Part shown: positions 34,501-46,044 of the stretch, piece after piece
Numbering within the stretch: position 1 is the stretch's first letter
Layout of the letters: each line of letters starts with the position of its first letter
NCBI GenBank assembly: GCA_018857735.1
Contig: JABMCL010000746.1
Location: forward strand, 533,632 to 597,631
DNA from: Alviniconcha marisindica
Lineage: Eukaryota; Mollusca; Gastropoda; Provannidae
Direction: 5' to 3'
DNA length: 64,000 nucleotides
Notes under the pieces: generated by a model
What the model saw: only the letters and a program-made list of their open reading frames with translations
The model's database searches: none
Told to the model about the DNA's origin: nothing
Translations under genes and position numbers: made by a program

Positions 34501-34789
34501 GTGGACGTTAAGCACCCTGTTTACTTACTTACGCCAAACCTCTTTTAAGACAACCTTTTCTTGATCTTTGGGTGGCCAGTGGTGTACATATTTATATATC
34601 TGAGGTGCCACTTCATGTGCAGTGTGCTGTCCATGTACTCAATGCCGTGTACACATTTCTGTGTGCAGCGTTGCTGGGAAAAGGTACTTCGAATGCAAAC
34701 CAAAGTATGGTGGCTTTGTTAAACCTTCTGCTGTTGAAGTTGGAGATTTTCCAGAAGAAGATCTTGGATTTGATGAAGATGAAATGTAG
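28159..34789 (+). CDS. TBCB: Tubulin-folding cofactor B (TBCB), complete, 7 exons, 247 aa
   Basis: TBCB works with TBCE in the alpha-tubulin folding and tubulin heterodimer dissociation pathway in the cytoplasm. Seven plus-strand exons (744 nt with stop) have matching phases. Domain order: ubiquitin-like fold (about residues 1-90, including [10 protein letters not shown]), a charged helix (about 117-160, [17 protein letters not shown]), then a CAP-Gly domain (about 165-235) with [20 protein letters not shown]; the GKNDG tubulin-tail-binding loop is residues 203-207. The protein ends DEDEM, keeping the C-terminal DEI/M motif known in TBCB. Length is close to the roughly 244 residues of the human protein. 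Diverges from BIRC6 and converges on the ACP7-like gene. Confidence 0.97.
28782..28874 (+). repeat. (CT)n microsatellite in TBCB intron 1
   Basis: About 93 bp of CT with one TT interruption near 28799. A (GT)17 tract lies at 28599-28632 in the same intron. Confidence 0.98.
29205..29295 (+). repeat. Two-copy 48-bp duplication in TBCB intron 1
   Basis: GTGAGACATCTGGAAAA... AAATTATTATAGTTTA repeated once, with minor changes. Confidence 0.85.
29544..29687 (+). CDS. TBCB: TBCB exon 2
   Basis: 48 codons from [20 protein letters not shown] to the [16 protein letters not shown] block of the UBL fold. Acceptor is TTGTTTCAG and donor is GTAAGA. Confidence 0.96.
30053..30146 (+). CDS. TBCB: TBCB exon 3
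   Basis: 94 nt encoding [20 protein letters not shown], then [11 protein letters not shown]. Phase 1 out. Donor is GTACAC. Confidence 0.95.
30491..30626 (+). CDS. TBCB: TBCB exon 4 (charged helix)
   Basis: 136 nt encoding [20 protein letters not shown] and the Lys/Glu-rich coiled-coil-like linker. Phase 2 out. Donor is GTACGT. A SINE sits in the following intron. Confidence 0.95.
30762..31080 (+). mobile_element. tRNA-derived SINE, full length, with 12-bp target-site duplication
   Basis: The 319-bp body is flanked by TAGACCCCAAAA at 30750-30761 and 31081-31092. The 5' part has a tRNA-like A box (TAGCGGTAAGG) and B box (GGTTCAATAC, at 30819). The 3' part has a pyrimidine-rich tract and ends CACCATGTTTACCTAC. 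In TBCB intron 4. Confidence 0.85.
31521..31561 (+). repeat. (CA)n microsatellite in TBCB intron 4
   Basis: CA tract with one CCC interruption. Confidence 0.95.
32063..32118 (+). CDS. TBCB: TBCB exon 5
   Basis: 56-nt exon encoding [19 protein letters not shown], the first strands of the CAP-Gly domain. Acceptor is CTTTTCAG and donor is GTGAGC. Confidence 0.95.
32166..32681. mobile_element. MITE copy 3, older, in TBCB intron 5
   Basis: Same family, with terminal repeats TTGGGTGGTTCA and TGAACCGCCCAG, clearly more diverged from the other two copies. Confidence 0.8.
32705..32846 (+). mobile_element. SINE 3' half in TBCB intron 5
   Basis: Matches the 3' half of the full SINE, from TCTGGTGGTGACAGTGTAGC to CACCATGTTTACCTG. 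Truncated at the 5' side. Confidence 0.7.
33696..33948 (+). repeat. Tandem repeat ending at the TBCB exon 6 acceptor
   Basis: Four imperfect copies of CTGAACTGACTGACTTTGTT...GCTCAAATGGTGTGTG starting at 33696, 33772, 33848 and 33896. The last ends exactly at the AG of exon 6. Confidence 0.88.
33949..34021 (+). CDS. TBCB: TBCB exon 6 (CAP-Gly GKNDG loop)
   Basis: 73 nt encoding [20 protein letters not shown], then NDG. Its acceptor (GTGTGCAG) is the end point of a tandem repeat covering 33696-33948. Donor is GTAGGC. Confidence 0.96.
34105..34131 (+). repeat. Poly-C tract, 27 bp
   Basis: Longest of many C or G homopolymers in the window; in TBCB intron 6. Others of at least 13 bp include 2626-2640, 3573-3588, 11396-11415, 12232-12244, 17224-17238, 18263-18279, 19581-19601, 53397-53414 and 56353-56370. 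Confidence 0.97.
34473..34531 (+). mobile_element. SINE 3' fragment in TBCB intron 6
   Basis: Short match to the SINE tail: CCTAATAAGCC through CACCCTGTTTACTTACTT. Confidence 0.6.
34669..34789 (+). CDS. TBCB: TBCB exon 7 (stop)
   Basis: 121 nt encoding [20 protein letters not shown] and the acidic tail ending DEDEM, with stop TAG at 34787-34789. Confidence 0.96.
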
Positions 34790-35457
34790 ATCTGACTTTG
34801 CTGGAGAAAAAAAAATCCACAATTCCCCCCCCCTCCCCCATTTTTCACCACTTGTCATTATTCATCATTTCACATTAATAATAATTGTGTGTTACACATA
34901 TTCACCAATGTGAAGTTGTTACTGAAAGTTGGATATTTATATACATACGCATCTGCAATGATGTGCATTTGTACTCAGTGGCCTGTTACTGTTAGGTGCT
35001 TGAAATAGTCCTATGTCATGAAACTCGTTTTCATTTATAAGGCCGATTACTTCATGGGCCATTTGCTTACAATGCCTAGTTTATTTCAAAATCACAGTAT
35101 CCATGCGTGCGTGTGTTTGTTTCTCTGTGTGTGTGTGTGTGGCTTGTCATTTGTGCTTTTTTCTCTCTCTCTTTTCAGTTTGTACAAAATCTTGACACAT
35201 TTTCAGTCAAGAAGTATGTTTTATGCGTGTATGTTTTGCCTCATATTTTTTTCTTCACTTCTTATACTGCCATTAAAAAAGAAAAATAACTGTAGTAACG
35301 CAATTTACACATTTTTTTTTTTTTAACATCCGTTGCATGATCTCAGATATATTACAGCTGTACATGCACATGTATGCATCTGCCTCTTTTGGAAACATGT
35401 GCATAATGCTAGATACTTAACTGGTAGCTGTGCATGCTTACAACAATTTGGTCATGC

Positions 35458-35538
35458 AATAAATTATTGTTAAGCTTCATTTATAGTATGGTTAATTTAT
35501 TGGATGTGAAATTGTGTTCCATTCCTTCAAGAAATAAA
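35458..35538 (+). promoter_or_regulatory. Candidate TBCB polyadenylation signals
   Basis: Two AATAAA hexamers lie about 0.7 kb past the TBCB stop, at 35458-35463 and 35533-35538. They would give a 3' UTR of roughly 0.7 kb. Confidence 0.45.
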
Positions 35539-35915
35539 AAATAAAAACGATCCTCTTTGCCTTTCTTTCCTTCGTTTCGTTGTGAGCAAGTTGATGGTGG
35601 TTTTAGGTCAATTTAGTTTGACCAAGTTTCAACAGACTCACTTCATGTCTTCTTGTGTAGCATGTTATATATCAAAGCAGGTAGTACTTCTTCTGCAGCA
35701 AAATATTCAACAGAAATCCTGCAGTGGCACATTTTGTGCACATCACAGAGTCTAGAAGGAGACTTTGCTTGGAAACTCCAGATTGGGAAAGAAAGAAGCA
35801 TGATGTTATATATAAACAACAAGAGGAAATATTAGTCTACTCCCATTCAAAACCAGACAATTTAAATAAAAAAATTTTTTAGTAGAAAATAGGTGACAGT
35901 CAATTATATCATTAG

Positions 35916-35976
35916 GAGTAAAGTAAATTGGTGTTTTACACCCAGTCAACCAGTGTGGTTATATCAGGGTGATCTG
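35916..35976 (+). repeat. Short conserved dispersed motif (CAGTCAACCAG...GGTTATATCAGGG)
   Basis: GTGTTTTACACCCAGTCAAC then GGTTATATCAGGGTGAT recurs at 38290-38331, 45780-45824, 60553-60593 and, mirrored, 62507-62547. It resembles the conserved 3' domain shared by several invertebrate SINEs; assignment is tentative. Confidence 0.5.
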
Positions 35977-37608
35977 TCATTAGGAACATGTAAATCTTGA
36001 TAGCACTTTTCCAATACCTTGTAACTAAATTTAGGCCAGGATCATGAATATTATAATCAGAAATGTTCACAATTTTGACAGTTTCCCTTGACTTTCCAAA
36101 GAAAAACCAACTTACAAGGTTTTCAATTGCTGTTTGGACATGCTTTGGCTGTATTTTTCATGCCAAAATGAGTGAGCCCACCATGTTTGCAACAAAGAGA
36201 TCAGCTGGTTCACTTTTTGACAAGCATGAAATAATGTGTTTTGTGAGTATATGTAATGATCACTGTTGGGCCAGCCAGTCAAGTATAGGGCCTGTTGTAA
36301 ACTTCACTGTTGCAATTTTCTCAGACACTACAAACATGACAAATGTCAAACTTTACCTGATGGTATTACTCATTGTGCTTGACATTTAGCGACCTCCACT
36401 ATATTTCAAAGTCACAGCAGTGTCAAACAGTTTTATCTGAACGTTTTATGTTTATCAAACTGAGTTCAGACTTTGTACAATTGTTTATTATGTTGTCTAG
36501 ATCATGACTCATTTTTTAATGTTGCATCTGTTCAAGGGAGGTAATTGTTTTCAGATATGGCTTTGCTCATTTTAGTGAGGTCTTTAAAACTTGGCATAGT
36601 CATAACCTTGCTTGGAGTCTACAGATTCATACCCATTTTGATGACCTTTTCAAGTTCACACATGTCAGAAACATAGAATGAAATCTGTAGTTTTTAGATT
36701 TTTGTCCACCATAGTTTCATTGTATGGTTGTGAAATACTTTCTTCTGTTTTTTTAAAAAATTGTGCACAGTAAATTTTGTGTGACTGGTATAATTTGTAA
36801 GCAAGATAACACATTTTTTCCAGTTTTGCACTTGTGCAAGTACAGTCACTCTTGTTGTTTTCATCATTTTAATGTAAATTTCTTCTCTCCATTTATTGTT
36901 TGTAAAAAAAAATTGCTGTTGTTTTCTTGTCTTAAACACTAGTTGTTCAATGGGATTACAATAGTAAACTTGAAAAGCCTTAAATAAACTAGCCTTTGCA
37001 AAGCATATTTTATCCAACAGGCAGAAGAAGAAGAAAAAATTGAGGATTTTGTATTAAAAATAAAATGCTGGGGATTTTATATGGATCTAAAAAAAAAAAA
37101 AAATATATGTATATTTTGTAGGCGACAGTTTGCAGTCAGATGTACAACACACTGTCAAGCATCACTGTTCACCATCAGCATCTCACAGCCTCTTTGTTGA
37201 TTTTTTGATGCAGTGTGAGCATATGTCATGTATGCCAGTTCAATGGGTCTACTGACAAGATTAGGTTTCTAAGATGAATATAAAAAGTGGCATTTTAAAG
37301 CAAAGTACTTTATATTTTGATTGGGAAAAACATGTTTTCTTCAGACTAGTTTGTTGAATCTGCTTGTCGGGAATGCTTTTATTTATTATTGCCCGTTTCT
37401 CTTTTCTAACAATTTATCCAGATGTCTTACAAAACTGAAATGCTAACACTTGCTGATGATGTGTGCAAGCAAATATGGTTGACTAGAAACACGTTTGATG
37501 TTACTTCCAGCATAGTTCACACAACAGTGTGAAAGGGAAATGTCAACATCAACAATGCCACTTATAATCAGTCAGCTGCCCTCTCAGTTACATGCCAAAC
37601 TCAAGCTA

Positions 37609-38100
37609 TTGGGCAGTTCAGGCAGGGTCGTTAATTCCCTTGACTTTTGCCCAGCATCGCTTAAGTCCCTTGGCTGCTTTTACTTCCAGTGTGTATTTTT
37701 TCCACAAAGGAAGGCTGTGACAGTGAATTTTACACTGCCAGCTTTAAGGGAATTTTTGGAGGCCCATAGTCAGAATGTGTCTGGCAACAAGCAATAACTT
37801 GTGCTATAGGATGCCCCTTTTTTTTTTTTATGAACTCGCAGTCTGGTCAGCCAAAAAATTGATGCAGACACCTTTTTTCCACCCTCCATCCCCTTTCCCC
37901 AGTATTTTTTGCAACTGCAACAGTGGTGGCACTTGTACTGCTTCACAATTCTAGGTTCAACTTCCATTGTTATACACAGCGTGAGGCAACACCTACTCAG
38001 AAATCAACCCAGAATTGACGCTGTGACCTCTTACGACTTCTTGCACGAAAGATTATAAAGGGCATTCACTTGTGCAAACCAGCTTCACTGAACTGCCCAA
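37609..38100. mobile_element. MITE copy 1 (492 bp, TA target)
   Basis: Terminal inverted repeat TTGGGCAGTTCA at the left and TGAACTGCCCAA at the right, flanked by TA on both sides. No coding capacity. Reference copy for the family in this window; lies between TBCB and the ACP7-like gene. Confidence 0.85.
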
Positions 38101-38159
38101 TACTAGAAGTTAAATGCATACTTGTACTAAAGAAACAAACAGTAAACCTCTTTGAGATC

Positions 38160-38165
38160 TTTATT
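38160..38165 (-). promoter_or_regulatory. Candidate polyadenylation signal of the ACP7-like gene
   Basis: AATAAA on the minus strand, about 1.2 kb after the more distal stop codon and just short of the MITE at 37609-38100. Weak evidence; other hexamer variants exist nearer the stop. Confidence 0.3.
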
Positions 38166-39337
38166 GTTAAATTTCATAACAGTATTAAAACATTTAACGT
38201 CAATCAATTTGCTGCAAGCAAAGATCTGTGCAAATAGGTTACTAGCAAATTACTTCCATCACAGGCAGGAAGAAATGGAAATAGAAAGTTTTTTTAAAGC
38301 CCAGTCAACCATGATGGTTATATCCTGGTGACACCCAGGTGACATCACAGATAAAATGCATAGCATCAATTGACATCAACATTATACTGAAGCACCACCC
38401 CCAAAGTAATTGCACAATCAAATATGGTTACCCTTCCTCGTCCAAAACAAAGCCAGCAAAGGGAGATTTAAATCTGCAGTCACTGTAAGTAAGTAAATTG
38501 GTGTTTTAAGCCCAGTCTGCTGTCACTGTCCACAAATGTGCTCTCACTCACCACAAGTGACTCAGTACTTTGAGTGACAGCAGGGCTCTTTCAGTAACAC
38601 CAGGGCTCTTTAAGGAGTTCCAGAATAAGTCACAACATGTGAACACATTCAACATCAGTCTCAAGTATTTTTGTGACCATTATACGTAACTGCCTCATGA
38701 TAAATGACTGAAAACATTTTAAACCCTTAAATCCACATCATTTAATAATTTCAACTTTTAAGCAGCTTAAAATTAAACCATTTAAATTTAAGGCAATTAA
38801 ACTGATCAGTGTCAAATCAGAAATGTATAACAGTGACAACACAGAGTACTGTATGTAATCACAGTAATAAAAAAATCAAGAAAAAATCGTTGTCCTGTGA
38901 AGGCTGACAAAATCAAAACCTGATCAGCTGGTTAGATCACATATGTGTGAATGTTCCAAGTGGTATGTATGTATACTGGACTTCATGTGTGTGTGAATGT
39001 GCCAAGTGGTATGTATGTATCATATACTGTGATATAGCCTATATTACATGGATGTTGTTTTTCACTGTAAAGTGCCCAGGTCTGTAGGGTCAGCACTGTA
39101 TAAGTGTACCATAAGCAGTAGATTTTAACATTGTGTCAACTGCACAGAGTTGCTTTAAGACAAAAGAATGTGATCAACATAAAAAGTTATTGCTAAGTAT
39201 TGTTCCTCTCTGTTATCCATAATCAGATTCCATGCGGCGACACGGCCGTCTCTGTTGCATATACTGTAGTGGGTTCCTTTTCACGACTGCTGCAAGTGAA
39301 GGCAATCTTCAGAAAGTCTGGCATCTTGATTCCTGTA

Positions 39338-39409
39338 TCAGACACAGCTGTAGGTTCCAGCACCATGCTTCGCCTTTATCAGCCACACATCGTCAATGAT
39401 TGCACCTCC
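39338..39409 (-). CDS. ACP7: ACP7-like terminal exon, distal copy (11b)
   Basis: Second copy, 168 bp further downstream, with the same acceptor. It reads GGAIIDDVWLIKAKHGAGTY then SCV. The leucine fits the family (DDVW-V/L) better than the proline in 11a. Only one copy can be used per transcript; sequence alone cannot show which. Confidence 0.82.
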   Translation of the reverse strand, partial: GGAIIDDVWLIKAKHGAGTYSCV

Positions 39410-42400
39410 CTGCATCAAAACACACTGCCTGGTTAATACTAAAGCAACAGTGACATGGATGATGTGTTTAGCACCTTAATGGTTACAGGCATCTTGATTC
39501 CTGTATCAGACACAGCTGTAGGTTCCAGCACCATGCTTTGCCTTTATCGGCCACACATCATCAATGATTGCACCTCCCTGCATCAAAACACACTGCCTGG
39601 TTAATACTAAAACAGGGACATGGACGATGTGTTTAGCATCTTAACGGTTACAGGCACAGGCGCATGGTGCACTCAGTAGCAAACAAAAACACAAGCAGTA
39701 CAGCGCAACACCTGATGAAAGGCCACCTGGACAGTAAGGTGACCACCCTTCTTTTCAGACCACTTAATTCGAAACCCTTCTCCTTGCATTTCCATGTAAA
39801 TCAATAAACCACTAATGACCACCCATCTCTTACGACAACTTTTGCTTGATTTTAACCCCTTCACTGCCCCAGCCTGTAAAATTTCTGGGTTGAAAGATGG
39901 ACGGACGCGCCTGCAAACAATATAATTTCCAGTCCTATAACGTATCTACTTTCAAGGATATGCAGGGTTTTTTTGTTTTTTAAATGAAAATCCTTTCACA
40001 TGCCAGGGCAAAAAAGAAAACTAAATGGCTTTGGGGTTTCACATTTCGCACTTTAAATGGTCGTTTTCAAGTGACATCACAGCAGTGAAAGGTGTTATGG
40101 GGGATCTGACTATACAATGGAAAAACATCTTAATCATCAATGATGGAAATCGTATACAGTCAAACCCCATTTATAGCATGATGCCTTCCTGCAGGTTCTG
40201 ATAGCTGTAGACTAGTGGAGCACTCAATATTCACACACAAGTCATGCACACAGTGCAATACTGTTACCAAGGAGACGCAGCAAAAAGAAAAAAGCCTCAT
40301 ACATTAACAAACATGGATGAAATATCACTGACACTGGTGATTAGCCAATCAGCACAGACAAGACACACCTTCAGCCCACATTATGACATTTCAGACCTAT
40401 CCAACTCTTCAGAGTAGCATTTTTTAATGCACTAGCGCATAGAGAATCATTTTGGACACAAGTATGACAAATGTTTGCCTAGCCACATGTTGATGGATTT
40501 CATGCTTGTAAAGGCCATGCTCCCACTTTTATGCATGTTGATATGACTACAACATGTACAATACATTCCTATAGCAACAGACAGCCCGTGATGTCACCGT
40601 CAACCATCTGATATGTAGGTTTCAAATCTTGCTCCATTCTCATCTGATTCTGATCTGACACAAGCTGTCTGAAAAGCCAATGAAAAATGTGTATCCTGTA
40701 ATTAAACTACCATTATGTAATGTATTTGATCTCATAAACCAAGACAATACTTTAAATGCATCACCTTTCCATCAATCAATACACACACTTGTGGCATAGC
40801 ATGCTACATGACATCTGTTGGCAACATGTGATGTCATGTTGTCACATGATCATATTCATTTCCATCAATCGATGCACAGACTTGTGCCATAGCATGCTAC
40901 ATGACATCTATTGGCGACATATGACATCATGTTGCAGTCACATGACCATGCTTGAAAGTGGATCATGAACTTAAGCAAATCAACAAACTGACAACTGTCA
41001 CCTTATCAATGGACACTTCCTGCAGATGGAGGTGGGTGCTGTTGGCAATGTACATGTTGGTCCAGCCATAGTCGTCAGTGCGGAATCCGCTCCACTCAGT
41101 AAACTTTGGGCGGAACTTTGTCTGACCCTCTCTGTCTCCCTGTCAATGAAGGAAAGGCATAGAGCAGGCTGGTATTACCCGCACACTGATCACAGGCTCT
41201 TTGACGACGCTCAGTTTAAAGGAGCTAACTGTCTCAGTTTTAGCAAAACTCTGTCAATGAAGGAAAGGCAACGAGCAGGCTGGTATTACCTGCACACTGA
41301 CCACAGGCTCCCTGACACCGCTCAGTTTAAAGGAGCTAACTGTCCCAGTTTTAGTAAAACTCTGACTGACCCTTGCTGTCTCCCTGTCAATGAAGAAAAG
41401 GCATAGAGCAGGCTGGTATTACCTGCACAATGACAACAGGCTCTTTGATGACACTCAGTTTAAAGGAGCTAACTGTCTTAGTTTTAGCAAAACTCTGACT
41501 GACCCTTGCTGTCTCCCTGTCAATGAAGAAAAGGCAACAAGCAGGCTGGTATTACCTGCGCATTGATCACAGGCTCCTCAACAGTGCTCAGTTAATTTAC
41601 ATTAAAAGAACTAACCATCTCAATTTTCGCAAAAAGATTTGGGGGGGTTGTGAATTCACATTATTTTAGTCATTAGTTTTCTGTAGCATTTTATTTTGAT
41701 CTGCTGGCTAACTTTGCCAAATAATGACCAATTACAGAGAGCTAAAAACAGCTTTGGGTCAACCCAATAAATCCACTTAAAGGGCCTGTAAAGGCAGTTT
41801 CGGGCCACAAAATCACTCCAAATCGTTTCAAAACAACATATAGGTCGTACTAACGTTCGAAGAGAAGAAACAGTCTATTACTCACTTGTTTAAAAAAAAT
41901 TCAGGCCTCGACTAGGTTGTAATGCGTTTATTTTGGCAAAAAGGTCGGAAAATACGGTCAACTGAACGTTTCAAAACCAGCGCCATTTTGAATGCAAGAT
42001 TCCGCGAGAGCTATTTTAAGCTAAAGGTCAACGGTCGGGCAATGACGTCACAAACAGACCAGCAACCAAACGTGGAAGTCGGTCTGTGTGAGTGTCCACA
42101 GGGCAACCAACTTGGAAAAATGTCCAGTTCAAATAATGTAAAGAGGATTTCAAAACGACATATAGGGATGAAACTCCTTTTCAGTAGTTGGGCCTTTGTT
42201 TATTCCCCCTTGATATTTCATCTTTCTCGAGCCTTGTTAGATGCGTAGCGTTTCTGTCTTTTTCGTTGTGTTTACTCTAGCTTTCACTACAGGCTAGACC
42301 TCATCAGGGAGCCTGCCTTTTATTGGGTGTTTTATTTTCCCAGTTTAGCCTTGTTTGTTTCATCATAATGTAACGATAAAAAAGGTTTGTTCATTTTAGT

Positions 42401-45400
42401 TCAATAGACTAGCGATTTCGTGGCATCCCCGTGGGTTAGGGTTTGGGGTTGGGCTAGTTGATTGTTCTTGCCATTCACTGTTTTTTCTCTTGGCTTGCCC
42501 TTTTGTTTCTCGAGTTATAACGTTCTTTACGATGTACAAGTGAGGGGGTAGTCTCGATGTTTAACGAACCGCTCATTCTTTCTTTGTGTGGGGTAGTTCG
42601 TGAGCGTCTGTTGCCCTGCCGTGTTGTCGGCTTAATGGATTGTATCGTGTACACGGATTACGTGTATCCAGCCTTTGTCCCGTTGCTCGCTGACATTTCT
42701 TGCCTCCTCTTTCTTTTCAGAAAGTGTTGTTGTTTTGTTTTTCTCTTTTTCCTCTTCTTTTTCACCATGCGTTCTTTAAAAAAAAAAAATCTGGTTTATT
42801 GGCCATTTCGTACCCGCTTGTTAGCTTGCCTGATTAGGGCAGCCATTTTGCATTTCTCTTTTCGTCTGCTTTTGTTTACATCCCGATGCTTTGTCATCAG
42901 TAGTCCTGATTAGCGATATGCTTTATCAGTCTGCAGCCTTTATTTTTCTAGATGGAAGCCGGGTTAGTGAGGGGTTAGTTAGAGTTAGTTAAGATTCATT
43001 TTAGTTATGGTTAATTTGGCTTTCCATCTGTTTGTCGGCACAGTTATTTTTGCTCTGTGCTCTTATGGCTGCAACAAATGTAGTCAATGTAGTCATCCAC
43101 TCATTTGTTGCAGACAGTAGTCTATTAGACTGTTGTGATTTGGTGGTGTTTTTTCCAACTTATGTTTGCAGGTAGGCCACCGTTTGCATTTTTGAGGTGG
43201 TTTCAGCTGTTTTGTTTGTTTCATTTGGGTCAGCTGTTTGCTTGCCTGATTAGGGCAGCCATTTTTCGTTTGCCATCAACATTTGTGGTTTGGTCTTTCT
43301 TTCTTTGCCATAGGCATTTGTGGTCTGTTCTTTCTTTCTTTTTTCTTTCTTTTTTTGTCACAGGCATTTGTTTCTTACTTACAAAGCCTTTTCTGCTGTA
43401 GGCATTCGTGCTAAACTTACTGTCTTTGCCTTCTTTCTTTCTTAATGTTCTCAGATGCTAAAGAGCATATTAGGGACAAACCGCGGCTGCGATGTCGACC
43501 GAATGGTGCCGTGGCTTCGGTGCGGCCCCGTGAGAGTGCCGCTATTTTTCCCTAAGCCCTGTACTATTCGTTGGTGCACAGGCCAGCCGAGTTTTTGTTT
43601 ACCTTTCGGCTTTTACTTTTCTCTCGGTGTTTTCATTGATTTTTTGCCTCGCTTTTGTTTCAAGTTGTTTCTTAGACAAGGCAGGGGTATTTGTTGGTAG
43701 TTCAATAGTTGTACCTCCTGTTTTTCCTTTCTTTTCTCCGTGTTTACCATGTCCATTTGTTTTTTGTTTGTTTTCTTTCTCTCCCTTCTTCTTCTGCATT
43801 TATTACGAGTTCATTCTTGCTGAGGATTTGTGTGTTCATTTGCCTCTTTTGTTGATTTCCCTTTCTTTTTCTGGAGGGTTTCTTGTGAAAAAGGTTTTTC
43901 CCCTTTTTTAATTTTAATCTTTGCACTGGGTGCCAAGGTGTTAAAATGTATTTCAGAGTCCTTTGGTCGGTCTGGATATATTCCTTGTTGAATTGGCAAG
44001 GACGGAGGTTTCATCCGAAGAGACCGTTCCTTCCATCTACCAAGGATCAACCTAGCGAAAGCTGGCGATGCGTGACCGATACCCTTTAGTAAAAAATTCA
44101 TGTCTGTGTGGGTGTCCACAGGTAACCGACTTGGAACATTTCCAGTTCGAATCTCCAAGGATGAAGCTTCCTTCGACTGCTATCTTTCGGGAAGGTGTGA
44201 AAGGAAAACAACGACCCTTTGGTCTGCAGCTCTGCGCATCCCACAGCCACACATTCGCGTGGCATTTTCGTTGTGGACCGATTGATGGTGAAAACGCGCC
44301 TCATTCGCCATTCGCCTCAGTGGTCTGTTTGTGACGTCAGAGACCTACGTCACGGATCTCGCGCGTAGTTCGAGATTAAAACAAGCAGACGAAATTCGGC
44401 CTGATCGGCATGCATTTCTTCCTTCGTAAACATACTTACTTTCATGGCATTTACATTTTATTAGATTTAAAGGTCATGTTATGCACTAGACTTTCATAAT
44501 TGGGTCGATTTTCAACGTTCCGTTGCAAACAAAAACTGCCTTTACAAGCCCTTTAAATGCATTATACTATTAAGCAAGTGGCACAAATGACATCAATACC
44601 CCCAAAAAGCAATAAAACATTAAACCAGGCAACAGGTATAGTAGGCTATTGAGGTGTTTGCTGTGGTAACTACCACTCCCCTTACAGAAAAGCACCAGGC
44701 CTCATTCTGTTTCAGATGAAAAAGAAAAATCTCTTTCTGGAATAAAAAATATTAATAGTTTCCAACCAAAGAGTTTGTGAAGTTCAGTTGTTGTTGTTGT
44801 TTTTTTGGGGGGGCTAAGTTTTGTTTTTCTCTCTAAAAATGTACAAACCTCTGTATCCACTGAGTTTGTTTCATGTACATTATGGATAGTATCTCAGACT
44901 ACTTTTAAACAATTGTTCCCATATGTTAAGTGCCTGGCATCTTTTGTCCATTAACCTCACTGCTTCCAACCCACAAATTCAGCATACAGATGCCCAAATG
45001 GCGGAGAGAGTCTGCATATGCAAATAGTTATGTACGAGAATGCAGGAAACCAGCTGCACAAGCAAAATATAAATTTCTTTTGACTCTGGATTAATGGGCC
45101 CAGGACACACACACACAAATCTCTAGTCTTCAGTAAAGGCTCCAGCATGTTGGAACTTGCAGCTACACTAGAAGAAAAAAAAAAAAAAGGGTTGACCATA
45201 GAGGACAAAATAAATGCCTATAATACCTGAATGCACTGAATGTGGATACTTAAATTCACCTGGACGTAAATGCTTCCATTCACCCAGCTGTGACTACTTA
45301 AAGTCACCTAGCTGTAAATATCTACATTCATGTGGCTGTGAATACTTAAATTCACCCGAATATGAATTCTTAAATTGACCTCGATGCACCAGTGGCAGAT

Positions 45401-46006
45401 GTGTAGTGCACTGGCCAGTATGTGCAGATGCTGTTACAGACTCAAATTAGCAGTCACAATATTAACAATCTCAACCCAAAATTTATATGCATAAAAGACA
45501 TGCTCCTCTAGACACATCTACGAGCAACAAGAAGAAAAGAAAGGCAAGGTGATAACGTACAGCAGATCCAGTGATAATGTGGACTGGGGCTCTGGGGTTG
45601 GTGTAGGGTTCATCAGTGCTGCCATTGCACACCTGAAACAATCACAATGAACACATATTTACTCTTAGTCTTTCTCAAGAAACTGCATACCTTTCTTCAC
45701 AATGGTTGTCCAGAACACTGTCAGCATCATTAGTTTCATGCCAGATATTGCCTTGGGTGTAGAAAGTATGTATCTTGACTTTTTTACACTGAGTCAACCA
45801 GGATGGTTATATGAGGGCAATGCCTCGATGTAATTCATACCTATTTTCACCAAGAGTGAAGCGCATTCCATGCTTTAATATAACACTGGTAAAACTTAAA
45901 ACATTCATAGTAGGGTAAACAGTTGCAAGTTGTAGCAAGAACAGTTCATGAACAACAGCTGTGCTGTGCACACACACACACACACACACAACCACACACA
46001 ACACAC

Positions 46007-46044
<38 letters not shown>

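Larger units (their letters stand above)
34790..37606. other. Intergenic region between TBCB and the ACP7-like gene
   Basis: Contains the presumed TBCB 3' UTR to about 35.55 kb and one short dispersed motif. It is otherwise AT-rich DNA in which I see no gene, RNA or long repeat. Confidence 0.6.
39321..39656 (-). repeat. Two-copy 168-bp tandem duplication of the terminal exon
   Basis: Units 39321-39488 and 39489-39656 carry exon 11b and 11a, with acceptor and part of the 3' UTR. Confidence 0.93.

Noticed and set aside
37540..37967. Small frames repeated at 15.9, 32.4 and 37.6 kb
   Set aside because: They are translations of the noncoding MITE. They recur because the element does, and contain no conserved domain.
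42557..43911. Hydrophobic open frames inside the Kolobok-like element
   Set aside because: T-rich sequence gives Phe/Leu-rich translations. No domain, splice pattern or transposase motif is visible.
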